Assembly: GCA_014549065.1 (NCBI GenBank)
Contig: JACDOX010000021.1
Coordinates: forward strand, 2,721,527-2,785,526
Reading direction: 5' to 3'
DNA from: Cardinalis cardinalis
Lineage: Eukaryota > Chordata > Aves > Passeriformes > Cardinalidae
DNA length: 64,000 bases
The translations under genes and the position numbers were made by a program. Shown here in pieces: positions 24,101-39,100 of this stretch. The stretch's first letter is position 1. Every line of letters begins with the position of its first letter. A model generated the notes under the pieces. It was not told where the DNA came from. It was given only the letters and a program-made list of their open reading frames with translations, and did not search any database.

Positions 24101-27100
24101 AAATCATGGGACTCAGACACCAGACACTTTCAAAGCTGTTTTAAGTTCTTATCCAAAGGCCATTTACTCAGTAACAAAAACCTCCTGCTGACTTCTGTGA
24201 ATTTTACACCAGGCTTGTACAGCCTTGAGTCTGTGATTTTCTGTACTGATNATTACCTGGGAAGATACTGATACTTGAGTAATCTTCTTGTCAGAGTTAT
24301 AGCTGTAGTAGTGACCTGTAAAATACACATCTGGGTACAGAACAGAGGTGAAATACACTTATTATCTGAGTTGCCTCTCTTTTAAACAGGAAGGTAAGCA
24401 ATTTGTAACTCTGTTATTGAAATACATTTTGACAAATTGGGTTACAGAAATGGTCATGCAAAGAGAAAATTGTGTCCAGCAGGGATATAACTGTGAGATT
24501 AGCATCCCCTGCAGCCAGAGGAGATTGTAGAGCAGTGTTTGGAGTGGTCCATGGAANGTAAGAGGGAGGAAGTTGTTTTGCACCTTACTTGAGTAGCTGC
24601 TCTGAAGCCTGAGATGCAGAAGTTCTCTTTTCTCAGCTGCCACATGATCATCACCACTGTGTCTTGACTGAAGGAAGAGAAGATAGTTCTAAAGCTAAGA
24701 AATTAGTTCCATCTCAGTGCTTTTTCAGTCCTTGGCCCCAGGCCAGCGTGGTTGTCCTTTACTTTTAGGAGTGCNTTATGTGGTGTGGTAGCAGATTAAC
24801 AGAGAAATGCTGAACTTGTGCGGTATTCTGGGCTTTGCATGCCTAAGTAAATTTTCCCAGTCTGTTCTGAGCAGGGATACAATTTTATTTTTTTTTGTGG
24901 GGCAAATGGAATATTTCTGATAAGCGTTTTTTGTGCCATGTCTGTACAAGAAAGGACAAAATTGAATTGCTTGAATATGAGCAGATAATATCATCTTGAT
25001 GCCCTATGGTACCTTAGGTGTCTCTGTGAGACTGGCAGATGTGACAGAATATCACAGAGACCTGCATCCTCCTGTAGCTGCAGCAGGAGGCTGAGGCAAT
25101 ATGCTCCAGGGCATCTACAAATTAGACTGGATGTAATTATTTCTGTCTCTGTGTGTGATTATATTTTGCAAAATTAAAATTTTAAAAGTGTTCCTGCTTT
25201 TTATAGGAAATGAAAAAAAAGAGACTACCAAATCACTGTTTCCTGGGTATTTTCAGTATCTTACATTGGATGCCAGAGGCTTTTGTCTCTTTGTTCCCCA
25301 CATACAAAATGNGTAAAATATGCCATTTTTCACAAGAACGTTATACAAAAAGGTCATTTCTGTTTATAAGTTGTTCAGCACTGTAGTAAATTCATCACAA
25401 CCCCATCCCCAAGGAATGAATTCCAGAATAAATACTTAAATGGTGGCTATTTAATAGTGACTGGTAAGTAGACTTGCTCACTGAGAGATCACAGATCATC
25501 CTGTGCACTGGGTGCTAAAAAGGGGAAAAGAATATTTATTTTGATACCATCCCCTGCTCGTTTCAAGCATCAGAGGTAGCCAAGCCCTTGACAGTCCTGT
25601 GAGGCAGCATGGTGGCTGCACAGGGAGGCAGGGCAGGGCTGGGGAGTGCCCTGTGCTACCCCATGTCCAGCCTGAGCCTAGGAGAAGGTGGATGTGGGGT
25701 GTGGGCATTTCCCTGTGGCTCTAGAATGGACAGGAGACAGGATGGGGGAAGCTTGTCTGGGAGAGCTGGGGTCAGGATGCTCAGTGGGGATCTCCACAGC
25801 ACNGAAACCCAAACTCTGGGCAGAGAGCAAATGAGGACCCTGACTGTGCAGTAGTGGCTGAGTTGGGAATGGGAGATTGTCCAGATTATNTGTCCAGATT
25901 ATGCTTTTAAAATAAATAGATAAAGAAATTATTTAAATCTATTTATGAAACTAAAAGAGGAGAGGTTTAGCACAGATNTTAGGAAGAAATCCTTCACTGT
26001 GAGAGTGGTGAGATGCTGGACCAGGCTGCCCAGAGAAACTGNNGANNCTCCAGCCCTGGAAGTGTTCAGGGCCAGGCTGGATGGGTCTCTGAGGAACCTG
26101 GGATAGTAGGAAGTGTCCCTGCCCATGGCAGGGTAGTAGAACAAGGTGATCTTAGAGGTCCCTTCCAAACCATTCTATGTTTCTCTGTTTCTGTGAAATN
26201 ATTTAGAGAGAAACAAAGAGAGTGAAGCCTGTCACAGTTGCATATTTCCTTACTCCTGTTATCCATCTCTTACTGGGATATTTAACTGGCCACACTAAAT
26301 CTTTCAATAAATGGGTGCCCATGTCCAGGGCACTACAGCACTTCTCAACCTGTTGCATGAGCTTGTTAACAAATCTGTTCTCCCTTTAAAATATATTTAT
26401 GTGTATATTGTTTACCTGATCTGTGCTAAGAGTGTGTTCATATTTCATCAAAATCTTCCAAACTGATGAGAATACTAAATGTAACTGGTGTTTAANTAGA
26501 GTTTGATAGGATAGTTCAGTTGTCAGCAGTGCTTGTTGACATTTCTCCATGCCACTTTCTTTTCCACCTTTTGATGGTTACAATAAGTTCCATTTTCGGC
26601 ATTTTAACTGATGATTTTCTGACATGGTAACATTTTTTTTACTGTATTTCAGTGCACCATAATCTTGTTTCATTTGCAGCTGATAAATCCATGCCATACT
26701 TTATCTCCCTCCCTTCCACCCAATCTTCTGTCTCTGCAGCTTTGCACTTTATTCCATCAACCTTTGAATGAGTCTGNTTGTCAAACTTGCTCTACTGTTT
26801 AACTGTCTTCTGTAAATACATCAAAGCCAGGTTTTTCATGCTCCAGCCTAAGCAAATATCCATGATGTGACAGTTTAAAATGAAAATTTTACCATCTTGA
26901 CATGTTATTTGTTCCAATTCTGAGCGGGTGATGAAATCAGGTCCCCTGTAATTAAAACATTTCATGCTCTTTTAAATTTTCCCTGAAATAATATGGGATG
27001 TAGTTGTTTTCATTTCTCCCAGCAGTGCCTGTGTGCTTCTCCTTACTGCTGACAATTGAGGTAAAGTGCTTTAAGTGTCTTCTCAGTCACCTACACTGTC

Positions 27101-30100
27101 TTTTGCCTTTAGCTTATTACTGCTTCTGAGCACTGTCCCTGTATCTGTCCTATTCTATTCCTTCTCAAAGGGGTTATGAAACCCTCCTTTTGCCTGCTTC
27201 TTTTAGTTCTCTTTAGNGGGTCTAGTTCAACCTGATTTCCAGCAATTTTAATGAATCCTTTGAACTTATATTACTCCTACTATTTCTTTTCTGTAGTGGG
27301 AGGAGTTAAGATTGTATCATGTAAATGAGGAGAAAAGCAAGTAGAGCACACACTCCATCATGTTGAATAGGCATGAAATCTTTTGAAATGGATGGAGAAG
27401 TTTCCACTGGCTTCAGTGACTTTCTGATCAATTCATGCTAAAATCGCAAGTGGGAGCATATTTATGAGCATTTATGACTATACCTTAAGGTTTTAGAAGT
27501 TGGCATGATAAAAAGTAAAACAGAAATCTTAAATAGAGGAAATAAAGGAAANTCAGTGTGTTATATGTTATAAAGGGCTTTTCATTATAGTAGCAGGGTT
27601 TGCTATTTATTGTGGAGGGTAAGTTCAGAGTCTTGTTCATAACTTTTTCAAAATAATGCTTTCAAGAAGAGTTATTTGAGATAAATGTGACCAACATATA
27701 AAGTCTGCTATACACTATAGGAGACTTTAAAAGGAGGGTAAGTTTATTCTACAGAAGTCTCCATAGGTAGGAGGGTATAACACTTATAATAACAGTATAC
27801 AAAAAATACTTTTTTTCCTTTAAGTGTCCTTGACATGGTGGAAAAAAACCTTCAGAAAATATGTTGGGCTGATCAAGAGTAACATTTTTATCTGGAGGTA
27901 TTGTCAAAAAATTATAACACCCTATAATTTTTTATATGGTACATAGCAAAGAGTTTTATATTACAGGGACTTATTCCAGGCAGATCTGGAATGAAGGTGA
28001 CAAGTTACACTGCCTGTTTTCCTAAGTTATTCTTTACAAAGCAGTACCCACTTTGATTATATAATTGTTGACTGGTTTTAAAGACTGAACCTTAGTTTTC
28101 TAGTTTTTAAAATAAGANCCAGTCTTGTTTGTCCAAAACCAGTTTTAACTAGCTTTAGTTTACCTACATTACAGAAAGTTTTCCACTCAAGTGGAAAAAA
28201 AGAGAAAAAAGGAATGAAGAAATAGGATCTTGAATCCTCCATGATAATGCAGGCTCTTAGGGTGACCAATTACCTCAAGCTTTAAATTGTTGGAAAAAAC
28301 ACTTTCTCGAGTTGTTTTCCCAGCCCAGGAGAATTTTTTAAGAACACCCCTCTCACCTAAAAGGGCAAGTGAAAAGTTTGATCAGGAGATACCCCAGCCT
28401 TTATTTCTGGGAGTTAATTGGTTGGTTATCTTGGNCCCTGTTTTAGATTTGAGGTGTGGATTATATCCCATACTATGCAGAACGTGCTACTTTAGGCCTT
28501 ACTGAAGTGAAAGAATGTAAAATAAAAACTGGCAATGGAAAGTGCTTTGGGGCCTTGGCCCTTGAGTAAGGTGATTTGAGAGGAAAGTGCTCAAACCACT
28601 TACTAAGCTTGGGAGGAACACATCACTGGTGGTGGACACAATACTTTGAATGATGAAAAATTACAGTGCTTCCTATCAAAGCTATTTTTCTTCCAAGTGT
28701 CACTTTGGGAGAGTATTACTGACTCATGTTTGCATCCATTTGCAGGAATCTCGGTGGCCTTTCTTATTTGGAGCAATCATTGTTCCATCATTGATACAAG
28801 TTGTGATTCTGCCTTTTCTTCCCGAAAGCCCTCGGTACCTCCTGCTTGAAAAGCATAACAGAAGCAAGGCAGAAAAAGGTAGGATATGTTCCTTTTTGCA
28901 ACAAAGGATGTTTATTGAAGGGATTCAGGCTGGAGACACCTGATTCTGATGCCACACTAGAAGCAGAATATTCTCATAGGAGAGAATCTCTTGGCAATAT
29001 TTTTTCTCACCTTTTTTTGTTTGTCTCTGTGTGAGTAAAGATAGCTGTAGCTTTGAATTTTTTATAAACTAAATTCTCCAGCAAGGTGACTTATATAACA
29101 TTACACATGGTGATACAGAACTAACCAAATCATCCTGCTGTTGTGTGCCAGCCACTCTGTGCAGGGTTCATTTGAAAGTAAAAGGTGGTTTCAGTCACCA
29201 TGACTCTCCCTTATCTACAGTCTTTGCACTTTGTCTAATAAAAACACAGATTCTGTTGCTGCTTTTTTTCCCCAGTAGTTGCTGTGTTCTGTAACTCAAT
29301 AACCTTTGTTGATCTAATAAAAACCCCATACATCTGTTTAACTGAAAAATTCCAGTGCTTCCATATTGCTTCAGCTTCAGAGACACAGAATATTTTGTCC
29401 TTGCTTCAGGTTCCAGGTATAAAACCATTTGCTTGCATGATCACAGTTGCTGCATTCTCCACCCCAGTAAATTTACTATGGCCCCAATANAGGTGAGAGA
29501 ATGTTAAAAAATTTGGTTTAGCATATTATAACAACATATGAAAAACATGAGTCTATAAAAAAGGAGTCTGATTATAATACCAAAATACCAAACATAAGTG
29601 CTTTACAAATTATTCTTAAAAACTTTGTTTGAATATGATCCTTAGAATTTTTAGTCATGAAGTAGTTGCTTGCAAAAACGTGTNAAGTGTGTGTATCAAC
29701 ACCTGAAATATAAATTTAATAACCTTTTAGCATGAAATTAATGCAACTCCATCTAGTTTCTTCTATTTTGAAACTAAAAATTGGCCTTTTTTATTCTGAA
29801 GAGCCCTCTGAAAAAGAATAGCATGAAGAGACTCCTATGTTGTCTCAATTTGGTGTTGAATGAAGAATTCTACAAAGGTGGGAGCCTCAGGCACTCAGAG
29901 ATGCAGTTCAATGCTTAAAAAAAAAGGAGCACAAAAGCAACAAAATTTGGGAAAGTGTTCTTAAGGAGTCAGCAGAGTTTTGAGGAGGCAGAGAGCAGCT
30001 TTTCCAAGGAAAGGGCTGCCCTGCCAGCTGTGCTCAGAGCACCCAGCAGAGGTGCAGGACCCAGCTCAGGTTGGATGTTGAGTGGAAACCTCTGCAGCAC

Positions 30101-33100
30101 CANGGCTGGGCAGGGAAGAAATTTGGTTTTGGGTGCCAAGTTTAAACTGGCTTGTTTCTGCCTGATAAAACTGTAGATATATTTCCAGAGCTATGGCTGG
30201 CAAAGGCTCTGCATCTGCAATGCAATTGCATAATGTCACACTTGCTATGAGGAGCCATTGAAAATCCTGCTACAGNACCTGGAGACCTCAGCACTGACTG
30301 TGAAACTGGAGCTCTCGTAGGTAGAGTTTGAAAATTATAAAATATGGCAGTAAAATAACACCACCTGCCTTGAAATTCACACCATTTACTGTTGCTGGTA
30401 ATGTGCAACTGCACTCTGGGATATTTTCAGCATACATGTTCTGAAAAATAATTTGAAATCTAATACAGANGCATTGGAGGTATGTTTTGGAGTAGAAGGC
30501 ATCAGGAGAGCAGTGTCCTGGGGAAATGAGCTTTAGCCACTGGTTTACTGATTAAAAGAACATGTCTTTTATGAGCCACCCTAAGGACTATAAATTTAGA
30601 TACTCTAAATTTAGAGAAAAAAGAGACAACTGATACAAAAAGCTTTTCAAAGTAACTGCATATGAATATATGCTTTTGGATTTTATTAATTCTAAAAGAA
30701 AAGACTTGATTCTGAGATATGTTGTAATACACAGTGTAACTCGTTTTGAGTGTAGTCTACAGTGGAATTGAAAAAATAGGAGAGTGAATCAACAATCGAG
30801 ACAAATCATCTGGATATTCGAATTGAAAAAATAGGAGAGTGAATCAACAATCGAGACAAATCATCTGGATATTCGCATTATCAGCAGAAATGGGGGAGGA
30901 AAAGTCTAAGTATTAAGGAGACTGGAGGAGTTGTGATTTATTAAAATGCCCTTCTACTTGCAAGTCATATAATGACAAAGCAGAATTCTTCATTTTAGTG
31001 ATGACTACAGTAATGCTTTTATTTGCCTCTTAGCTTAAATCTGCATATTAATATTGGAAAATTGCAACTCTTTCTACTGACTAAATCCCTTTTCTTTCCC
31101 TTAATGGATGAAGGCTATTCATGCAAATATATATTTCACTGTTGATTATACCTTGTCAGAGAAATGTAAAACTATTATTTGCTAAAGGTCTGCTGTATTT
31201 AAAGCAGATGACTATGTTNGTCTTTATTAAATACTCCAAAGTATGCATGTATGTCAAGGCTCCTAAAATGGAGCCGACAACATTAATCTTCCTAATTGTT
31301 ATAGAGCAATAATATCCAGTGAGATAATTCAGGTCGTTGAGTTTCCACAAAGTTTTGCCCCTGCTTTCATCGCCTCCTTTTCTTCTCTGTCTCAGGAGAC
31401 AACCAGTCCTTAACNACCAAAATGCAAGTGGTGTCAACCTCTTTTCTGGCAGATGTCTTAAAGGGGCAAATGAGAGACTGAGAGAAGGGGAAGGACAAAA
31501 CCTGTTGTGTAAACAACGAAAAAATTAAGGGATGAGTGTAGAGGGTTAGAGAGGCATCGTGTGCAAGCCTAAGCCACAACACCATGAGAGAAGCTATTCT
31601 TTGGGGCACAGGGGCAGCGATGCCTCAGATGGATGAGGTCTCCCAAGCCCCATTAGCAGAGGCTTTACACTTCTTATCATTTCTTATCACCCCTTTCCAG
31701 CCGTGCGGGCGGCGCGCGCTGTGCNCGGCCGAGCCGACACACGGACACCNTGTCTNGCTTGCTGCTCTCNGCTGCCAAAAGCANCACTGACAGNCAAGCT
31801 TGGCTCATCTTCCTGCATGTCACCGACCTGTATCCTGCTCCCTGAGACCCAAAGGATCTGAACCATCTCTCTCTCATATTCCTGTCTCACTGCTGAGCGT
31901 GAGAGAACTGATCCATGTGTTCTGGGGAGAGAACAGTCCTCTGGAACAACAGCATCATCTGTAAACCTGCTTTGCTCAAGAAGCAAAAATCTGGTAATGA
32001 GGCAAGGGCAGAACCACTCCAGCTCCTCTCCCAGGTCCCATAACTAATATTCTTCTCATTTGCTAAGAATAGAAGGGAAGAAATTGCCTAGCATTTGACT
32101 GGTGTGATCCTTCTTCTTAGTCAAGGCCAGACAGTGGAGGAGAAATGGGTATTCAAGTGGTTGAAGAGAAGGACTTTGGAAGGAGATTGTGGAAATGAAA
32201 AGTGACAGGGAGAGAAACAGGAAGGAAAAGAAAAATCTGCTGCTGTAATTACATCAGTTTACCATCCAAGTTCTAGGACAGTTAAGACAGGGATTTCACA
32301 CTGGCTGTCTATTAGTTACATGGCGAGTGCACCCCTGATCTGTGAGTATCACAATGNTGTAAAATAAATAAAATAAATAAANAAAGAAAATAGTAGTGAT
32401 AAAATGGAACATTTGTTACAACTAAAAACATGGGTTATTAACACTTGCAGTTGGAGAGTTGAGGTGTCTTTTTTGAAGTGCACTGTTACAGAGAGGAATC
32501 TTGCATTTTCTATGCAGCCACAGTAGCAGGTCATGTAAATCAATAATTCAGCTGGTATCCCAGCTTGCCAGAGAAAAGAATATTGTTATGTCTTAAGGGT
32601 CAAACAACTTGGNTAAAATGTCACAGCAACATCTGTTGCTGACATACAAAATCTGTTCATCCAGTATGTTCAGTCATACATTAAAAGTCCCATGGTTATG
32701 AAAGANGCATTACAATAGGTATAATGAGAAGCATAGATTTAAATTTTTAGAAATACGGATTAGGGTTGATACCTTTTCATGTGACAAAAGAGCAAGGCCA
32801 CTCCTGATTTAAAAAAGCAGGCAGCCAGTTTTTCACAAAGCCCTTCAGGGGGCCCACATGGACTGGAGAGGTGTTAAACCCAANCTTTAACAGCAGGAGC
32901 AAGTTGCTGCAAATACAGTGATTAAAATAAGTTGTTATGATGGACAACAAGCACATATATGATTTATTTTTGTTTCTCTGCGGGTTTTATGTGTCTGTAA
33001 GGATTATAAACTATTCTTACTGTAAAGGAAGAGACAGCCATGACTACTACACTTGCTGGCTTATGGTGATGGCTTTATCTCAGACTTTTACCTGCCAAAA

Positions 33101-36100
33101 GCTGGAGTGATTGTGGTGTGTCTGATTTGTTATTAAGCTTTTCTTATGCTCCCTGTCATTTAGAAAGGATATTAGGTCACTAGATCTTTAATACAACTCT
33201 GTTTACCAATTCTTGTGTTATTTTAGGGTGGCATGTATATGTTTTGTTTTACCAGTACATATCAGCTAGTTTCAGGTGAACCTGAACAGGCCTATTGATG
33301 TGTGTAAAACCACACNCAGAAACAGGTAAAGATGTAACCCTTAACTGGATAATAACTCAAAAAGATCTGTGTGTTCTTTACATAGAAGAAGAGGGAGGTG
33401 ACATATGGGAAAAGCCTGAAGTCATTTGTCTGTAGTTATATTTCCTGAGAGTTTTTTTCTTAAATTTTGCTATGCTGCATGCTAGTAGATAATCTATATT
33501 TTTCTAAATTTAAATAGCATTATTATACTTACATCTCTTGTAAGAAGATATACCTGGGTTATTCTTCTGGATNTTCAGTACTCTAATAACATTAGTTTAT
33601 ATGAAATAACTGTTAGTTCATTTTGTGAATTATTTCTGTGTTAACGTGGAGTTATTACGGGGAAATTTCTACTAGCTTCAACAGTGGCCAAATAAGATGC
33701 TGTTTCAGCAGAACTTAGACAAAGATGTGTGAGACAGTGTGACAGTGGATTTAATATAATTGATCATCAGGGAAGTGAATGTGTCCATGGGAAACGGATG
33801 ACAATAANACTCCCACAGCTTATTTTAATTTTTGTCCATTTCTTTTCAAAGAATAAGCCCAAACAAACTTTGACCACTTCTCTCTTTTTCTGCCCCCCTT
33901 TGCCTGGTGCTGGCTTTATATTGTAAACCACTCAATAGCATTTTGATCTTTTAAAATTTCTTCTCAAAGTTCACATGCTAATTCTGTTGATAACTGCTTT
34001 CTTTGCACAGTCCTGGAAGTACTGTAGTGGAAAAAGAATTAGTAATTCCCTATGTTGCTGAGATGTTGAGTGCCCCTCTTCAGCTAAAGGTCTGATTGGT
34101 TTTAGAGGTGGTACCAACTGGTTCTTTTCAGATCTTTGAAGCTNTTTCAGGTGCTTCACCTTCACTTAGATGAGATGAATAAAAATTGGTGGAGTAAATG
34201 GAAGGGTTTCCTGACTTCTTTCCNCTTGACTGGAACCATCCAGTTCTTTTCCTATTTATGAAGGCAGTATTCCAGCTTTTGGAGGCTGTTTCTAAAATCT
34301 TCTGATCGAAGGGAGTTAAATAGGAATCTGGAGAGTTTTAAAAGTTTCTAGAACTGCAACTCCTTAGATGTTTGAAGTGTTACATGAAAAGAAACTTCCC
34401 TACAGAGAGAAGCAGCCAGTCACAGAGGGAAATGAGTCATTGCAGTGAGGAGAGGAACGACTTCTGCGCTTCTCAGTGCCAGCAATGCCAGGGTTTAGAT
34501 TGTAAAACTAATAAATTGAACATCACACATTGAGAGACTTTTGAGTTTCCCTATCTCTCTGCTAATGCAGAATTTATTTATACATTATTTATATATAAAA
34601 TTGTGATTCTTATGGTACTGAAAAGCNGGTAATGGAAGAAAATTAACGATGTTGAATAGCAGGAAAATGTTTTTCCAAGAAGGTTGGTTGATGTCTATTC
34701 AAAACTGTGCATGGCTAGCATAATAATTTCTTAGTATTTCTTGACTTGTTGGTAATTTTAATATCCACCACCGTTGCCTAGTGGCATTTACATCTTTTTA
34801 CTTAATGCCATGAAGAAAAGAAAAGAAACGGTTGTCTATGTTTTTCCTGCCTTGTACTTGACAGTTTTGGTAATTGCAGTTTTTTAGTTCCTCGTCCCTC
34901 TAGAAATACAGCAAACTCCCTTGTGCAAAAAAGACAGATTGCTATCTTTTTACTTGATTGCACCTATATTTTTGACTTGTGTGTCCTAAAGTAATGCTGA
35001 GGATTTTAAGAGCAGGAAAAATAAAGAAAACTGTGTACTGACCTATATTACACCAGATGCTTAAAAATCTGAGAGAAAACTTTCATGGAACACTATGGTG
35101 ATAAATGTCTGGTTGTTCTCATCTTTACCTGATTTTTCCTCAATCAACATTCTAATAGCACTGAGGAAAGTGTAATTTCAGCACAAGACATTGACTTAAA
35201 CATACTGTAGGCACATATTGTTTCTAATTTTACATCTCTTATCACTGTCTTTAAATACATCACACTTGGTAAAATGAGTGTTATTTATTAAAAAATGGGC
35301 AATAACCAAGGATAAACCTTAGCAGCTTAATTTTAGTTCTGAGGTCTCAATTTGTTCGTTCATTTCTGATTGTACAGCCTGTGTGAAAAGATAAGGGAAA
35401 GTGCTTTTACTGAGAGATTTAAGAATTCTGACCTCTCCTCTCACAAGAGAGAAACAGGTTATCAGAATGTATGAATGTTATGAATTGACTCAACACCCAG
35501 AGGTGGTTCATCCATTAAAGAAATCATCATCTCTGTTAAGCAGAATCAGGTGGGCCCATTAAAATGCATTAGAAGTGCTGAGTGCCTCAGAAAAGCTTGG
35601 CCCAGAGCTCAAGTTAGTTCCCTTCACTGCCAGACCAGGAGAAGGCAGAATGTGCAGCCTTGTGCCTTCACCAAAGTATCAGAGAGGGATGCCCTGGGAG
35701 GCCACCAGTTCATTTTTGTGACCTATCCCTCACAACAATGAAATGCCACAGACTGCCCTTTTCACCTGGGTAAAGATAAAATTTTGTAACTTCAAAATCT
35801 AAATAAAGTCTGGATGTATTAACCATGACTAGTCAGTATCTTTAGTTTTCTTGACTATCAAAGTGCTTTTTATGATCCAAAGGTGTGTAAACATACCAAA
35901 ATATGTGGTCACTTGTTTATAGGCAGTGTTATGCAAAGCTGTGGATAAGAAAAAATGGTTTTGCTCTTAGGTGAACAAAATGAACTTATTCATTTAATAA
36001 AAATGACAGTTTTAAGTGACCTGCTGTGTAAAGGATTGTTTTGAATGTTGGCATCCTACTGGGTCCCAAAGCCTTGTTGCAGGGGTGGTTGTAATGTCAT

Positions 36101-39100
36101 TGTTTGTCTGCAGTGACTCTGAGATGATGAGCATTTTAAAAACCTCTTAAAATGCCAACCCCTGGGGTATGTTCATTAGATTGAGACAAAAGTATCTGTG
36201 ACTGCATAGACAGCATCAGTCAAACAATGTTGGTGGAGACACATCACATCCAGTTGGAGATATCTCTGTCTTGGGGGAGGTGTGACATGTAAAGCCTGTG
36301 TTATCCACAGTGGAAGGATATTTCAGGAAGCTACCAGTGTGCAATACTAAATGGTGTGGTGTGTTTCTGGGGAGATGAGGTTGGTTGGTTGCTTACATTG
36401 GCTATGTAAATTTGTCCCCATGACTCCAGCATTAACAAATATAAAGTCTTGAACTGCTCTGAGTAATTATTTCTAGTNTTAATTACCTTGACAAAGTGAA
36501 TTCTTGTCTATATGCTAGTAAAAACAAGAGGTAATGTGAAGTGTANTAGCTATTCCTTTCCAATGTCTGCCTTTTCTTGGATTACCAGATTTATATGCAT
36601 TTTTACATCTTACTACTTCTCTATCCAATCTATCTCCAGCAATGAAGCCAGCTATACTGTTAGGCTGCAAAAGCAGCCAAGTCAAATAATGTTGAGAGAT
36701 GCTTTGGTAATAAATATTTTCAAGTCACACAGGGTTTTCACTCTTCATGGGACCTTAGGCTGTATTATATATGAAATAATGCAAGACAGATCTTGCAGGG
36801 AGACAATTTATGGTTTTGTTTCCGTTTTTGAGCCCAATAGCAGGGATGAACCAGATCACATCCAGAGAAGAATGATGCTGTTGGCAGAAGAATAATTGAG
36901 ATGTAGCCTCAATGTTTGTGCCAAACATTTCTATTTTAAAGAAGCAAGGCAGTTATAAATGCNCACCGTGCCAAGCGTCTGGCCTAAAGTACATGTCCTC
37001 TCTTTGCAGCATTTCAGAGATTCCTTGGGAAAGATGATGTGTCTCAGGAGATAGAGGAAGTTTTGGCAGAGTCTCGGGCCCAGAGGAACACCAAGCTGGT
37101 GTCGGTTGTTCAGCTGCTGAGAACGCGCGCGGTGCGATGGCAGATCCTGACCGTGGTTGTCACCATGGGCTGCTACCAGCTCTGTGGGCTGAATGCTGTA
37201 AGTGTCCTGCCTCAGGCCGTGGCACCTCCTGGGGAGCCCCTTTCCCTGATAATGAGGTTTGGATTACACTATTTACCAACCTCTGTGAATTCCCTTTAGC
37301 AATGACTCTGTGAGAGCAGTGTGTGGGAAGATCCAGAGAGAGCTGTATTGCTTGGGGGCTTGTCAAACAAAAACACTTTGAGGAAAGCCATGTTCTGTCA
37401 ACCTTGAAGGAATACATGGAAAGGTAGAAAAGATCAGCAAAGGAAGAGGATGCAGCTTTCANTTCTGATACTCTATTTCTGAATATGCCCCATGCTTATT
37501 CAGAGTTTTTTCAGTAGACATTTCAGCTTGGATTCATTCAGTTCAGTACTTACAGAAGTCATCAAAACTTCCTGTGAGAGATTTTAAAAGGTTGCACAGN
37601 GTATTTGATTTTTTTGTTGCTTCAGTATTCCTGTCTTGGAAAGTGAAGCAAAAGAGGGAAAAGATATCCAACAATGAATCCTATTGGCCATTAATATGTC
37701 TGAGGCTAATGGATATCAGAAGTCTCCTTCACCACCTATCTGAGCCTATATGAGAAGGTCACAGGACAGTTCAGGTCAGAAGATCCCTCCACCCGGTCCA
37801 AGCTCTTGCTTAGAGCAGGAATGACTTCAGGGCTGTCTCAGGCTCCTGAGGGACTTCTGCAGTTGTGTCTNAAACATATTCAAGGGTCAGGAGTCCATAA
37901 CCCTCCTGGGAAACTTCTGCCAGGTGTTTACACCACTTACCCTGTGGAAAGTGTGTTCTTTATATCCGGCCAGAACTATCCTTGCTGCAGCTTGTGGCAT
38001 CTGGCTTAGATGATTTATGCTGCTCAAAACAAATATTCTCATGAAACATCTCAAAGGGAGAGGGTTTTTTGTCATNGTTAAAAGGCATTACTTGCTTATA
38101 TNTATGAGAAGCAATNTTCTCACTGCTGCAAGGAACTCTCNCTGTGCTCTGCATCACACTCCAGCTAGATTTCCCCCCCAGGCCTAATAAATCTATGTGC
38201 TTTTGTATCTGTGAATATTAGCTCAGGCCTATCTCAGGTATCTCCATAGCTTTAAGACTCCAAATAAAAGTAATTTGTCTAAGACTGTTTAAAAGATTAA
38301 TGCAAATGAAACTCTGGTATCTAAATGTTTTTTGCAAAATACTAGGAGGGAATTAAAAGAGTTTTTTCATCCTGTGGGGTAAACGATGANAATGTTTGTA
38401 TAGGTGGTGTTTTCTTCTAATGGTAGGATTTCAGTGCTAATGGCAGGTTATTTTATTCCTCATTGTGGATACATTTTTGAGCTAAAAACCCCCAGAATTA
38501 TCTTGTCATCCAGTCTTTTTAAGATTTATCAACACATAAGGGAGAAAAAAATNACACTTAGAGTAGTAAACAGACTGTTCAAATAATGAAGCACATTGCC
38601 TATAAGAAAAGATCACAGCTAAATTTTCAGGGGAAATGGAAGAGTTTTGTGACTTTGAGGATACTTGATAGTTGATGGAAATTGCCCAGTATTCTGTGGC
38701 AGAACAGAGCCATGCTCTCATGGTTTCAGTGAGAGTGTAGGTTAATAATCAGGCATCTCCAGTCCAAAATGGATGCCAGAGTTACTTAAAANTGTCATTG
38801 GATGGCCACTTTCTGAAAATATGCCTCAGAAAAACTGTNTTTGTCAGGGAACCTGTGTGTTGCNTTGACTATTTCAAGCCTTCCTNTTTCATTATTACTC
38901 TNTTTCTCCTTTCATACAATGTCACCAAACAGGAAAAAAAATTATTCACACAAAAATTGTGTTCTGAAATGGATTATTTAAACAGTTGCTAGTAGCAGTT
39001 AATAGTAAAAACAAGAAAATTAAGAGAGAGGTCAAGAGAAATAGCTGGACCACTTGGCTTTCTTGGCTGATGCTGCTCAANCAATCTGAAGCCCCAAGAT

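Larger units (their letters stand above)
14272..28745 (+). other. SLC2A9: SLC2A9 intron 5 (longest complete intron)
   Basis: About 14.5 kb between the TM5 and TM6 exons. It holds CR1-like remnants near 14.9, 20.65 and 26.0 kb, the gapped AAAAG microsatellite at 21.27-21.47 kb, a poly-T stretch at about 20010-20022, an N cluster at 17133-17186 and a possible cassette exon at 15533-15643. The remaining sequence is AT-rich with no recognised gene or RNA. Donor GTAAGT, acceptor CATTTGCAG. Confidence 0.75.
28879..37009 (+). other. SLC2A9: SLC2A9 intron 6
   Basis: Holds a perfect 55-base tandem duplication (30766-30875), an AT-rich 10-base inverted repeat (30591-30613), a CpG-dense patch with six Ns (31700-31800) and an AAAT-type run at about 32360-32390. 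Open frames near 31.6-32.0 kb and 36.5-36.9 kb show no recognisable protein. Acceptor CTCTCTTTGCAG. Confidence 0.75.

Noticed and set aside
36512..36895. 127-codon + strand frame in intron 6, with text near its end faintly like a retroelement
   Set aside because: Too diverged to assign; no start context, no splice sites that fit SLC2A9, and no recognisable domain.
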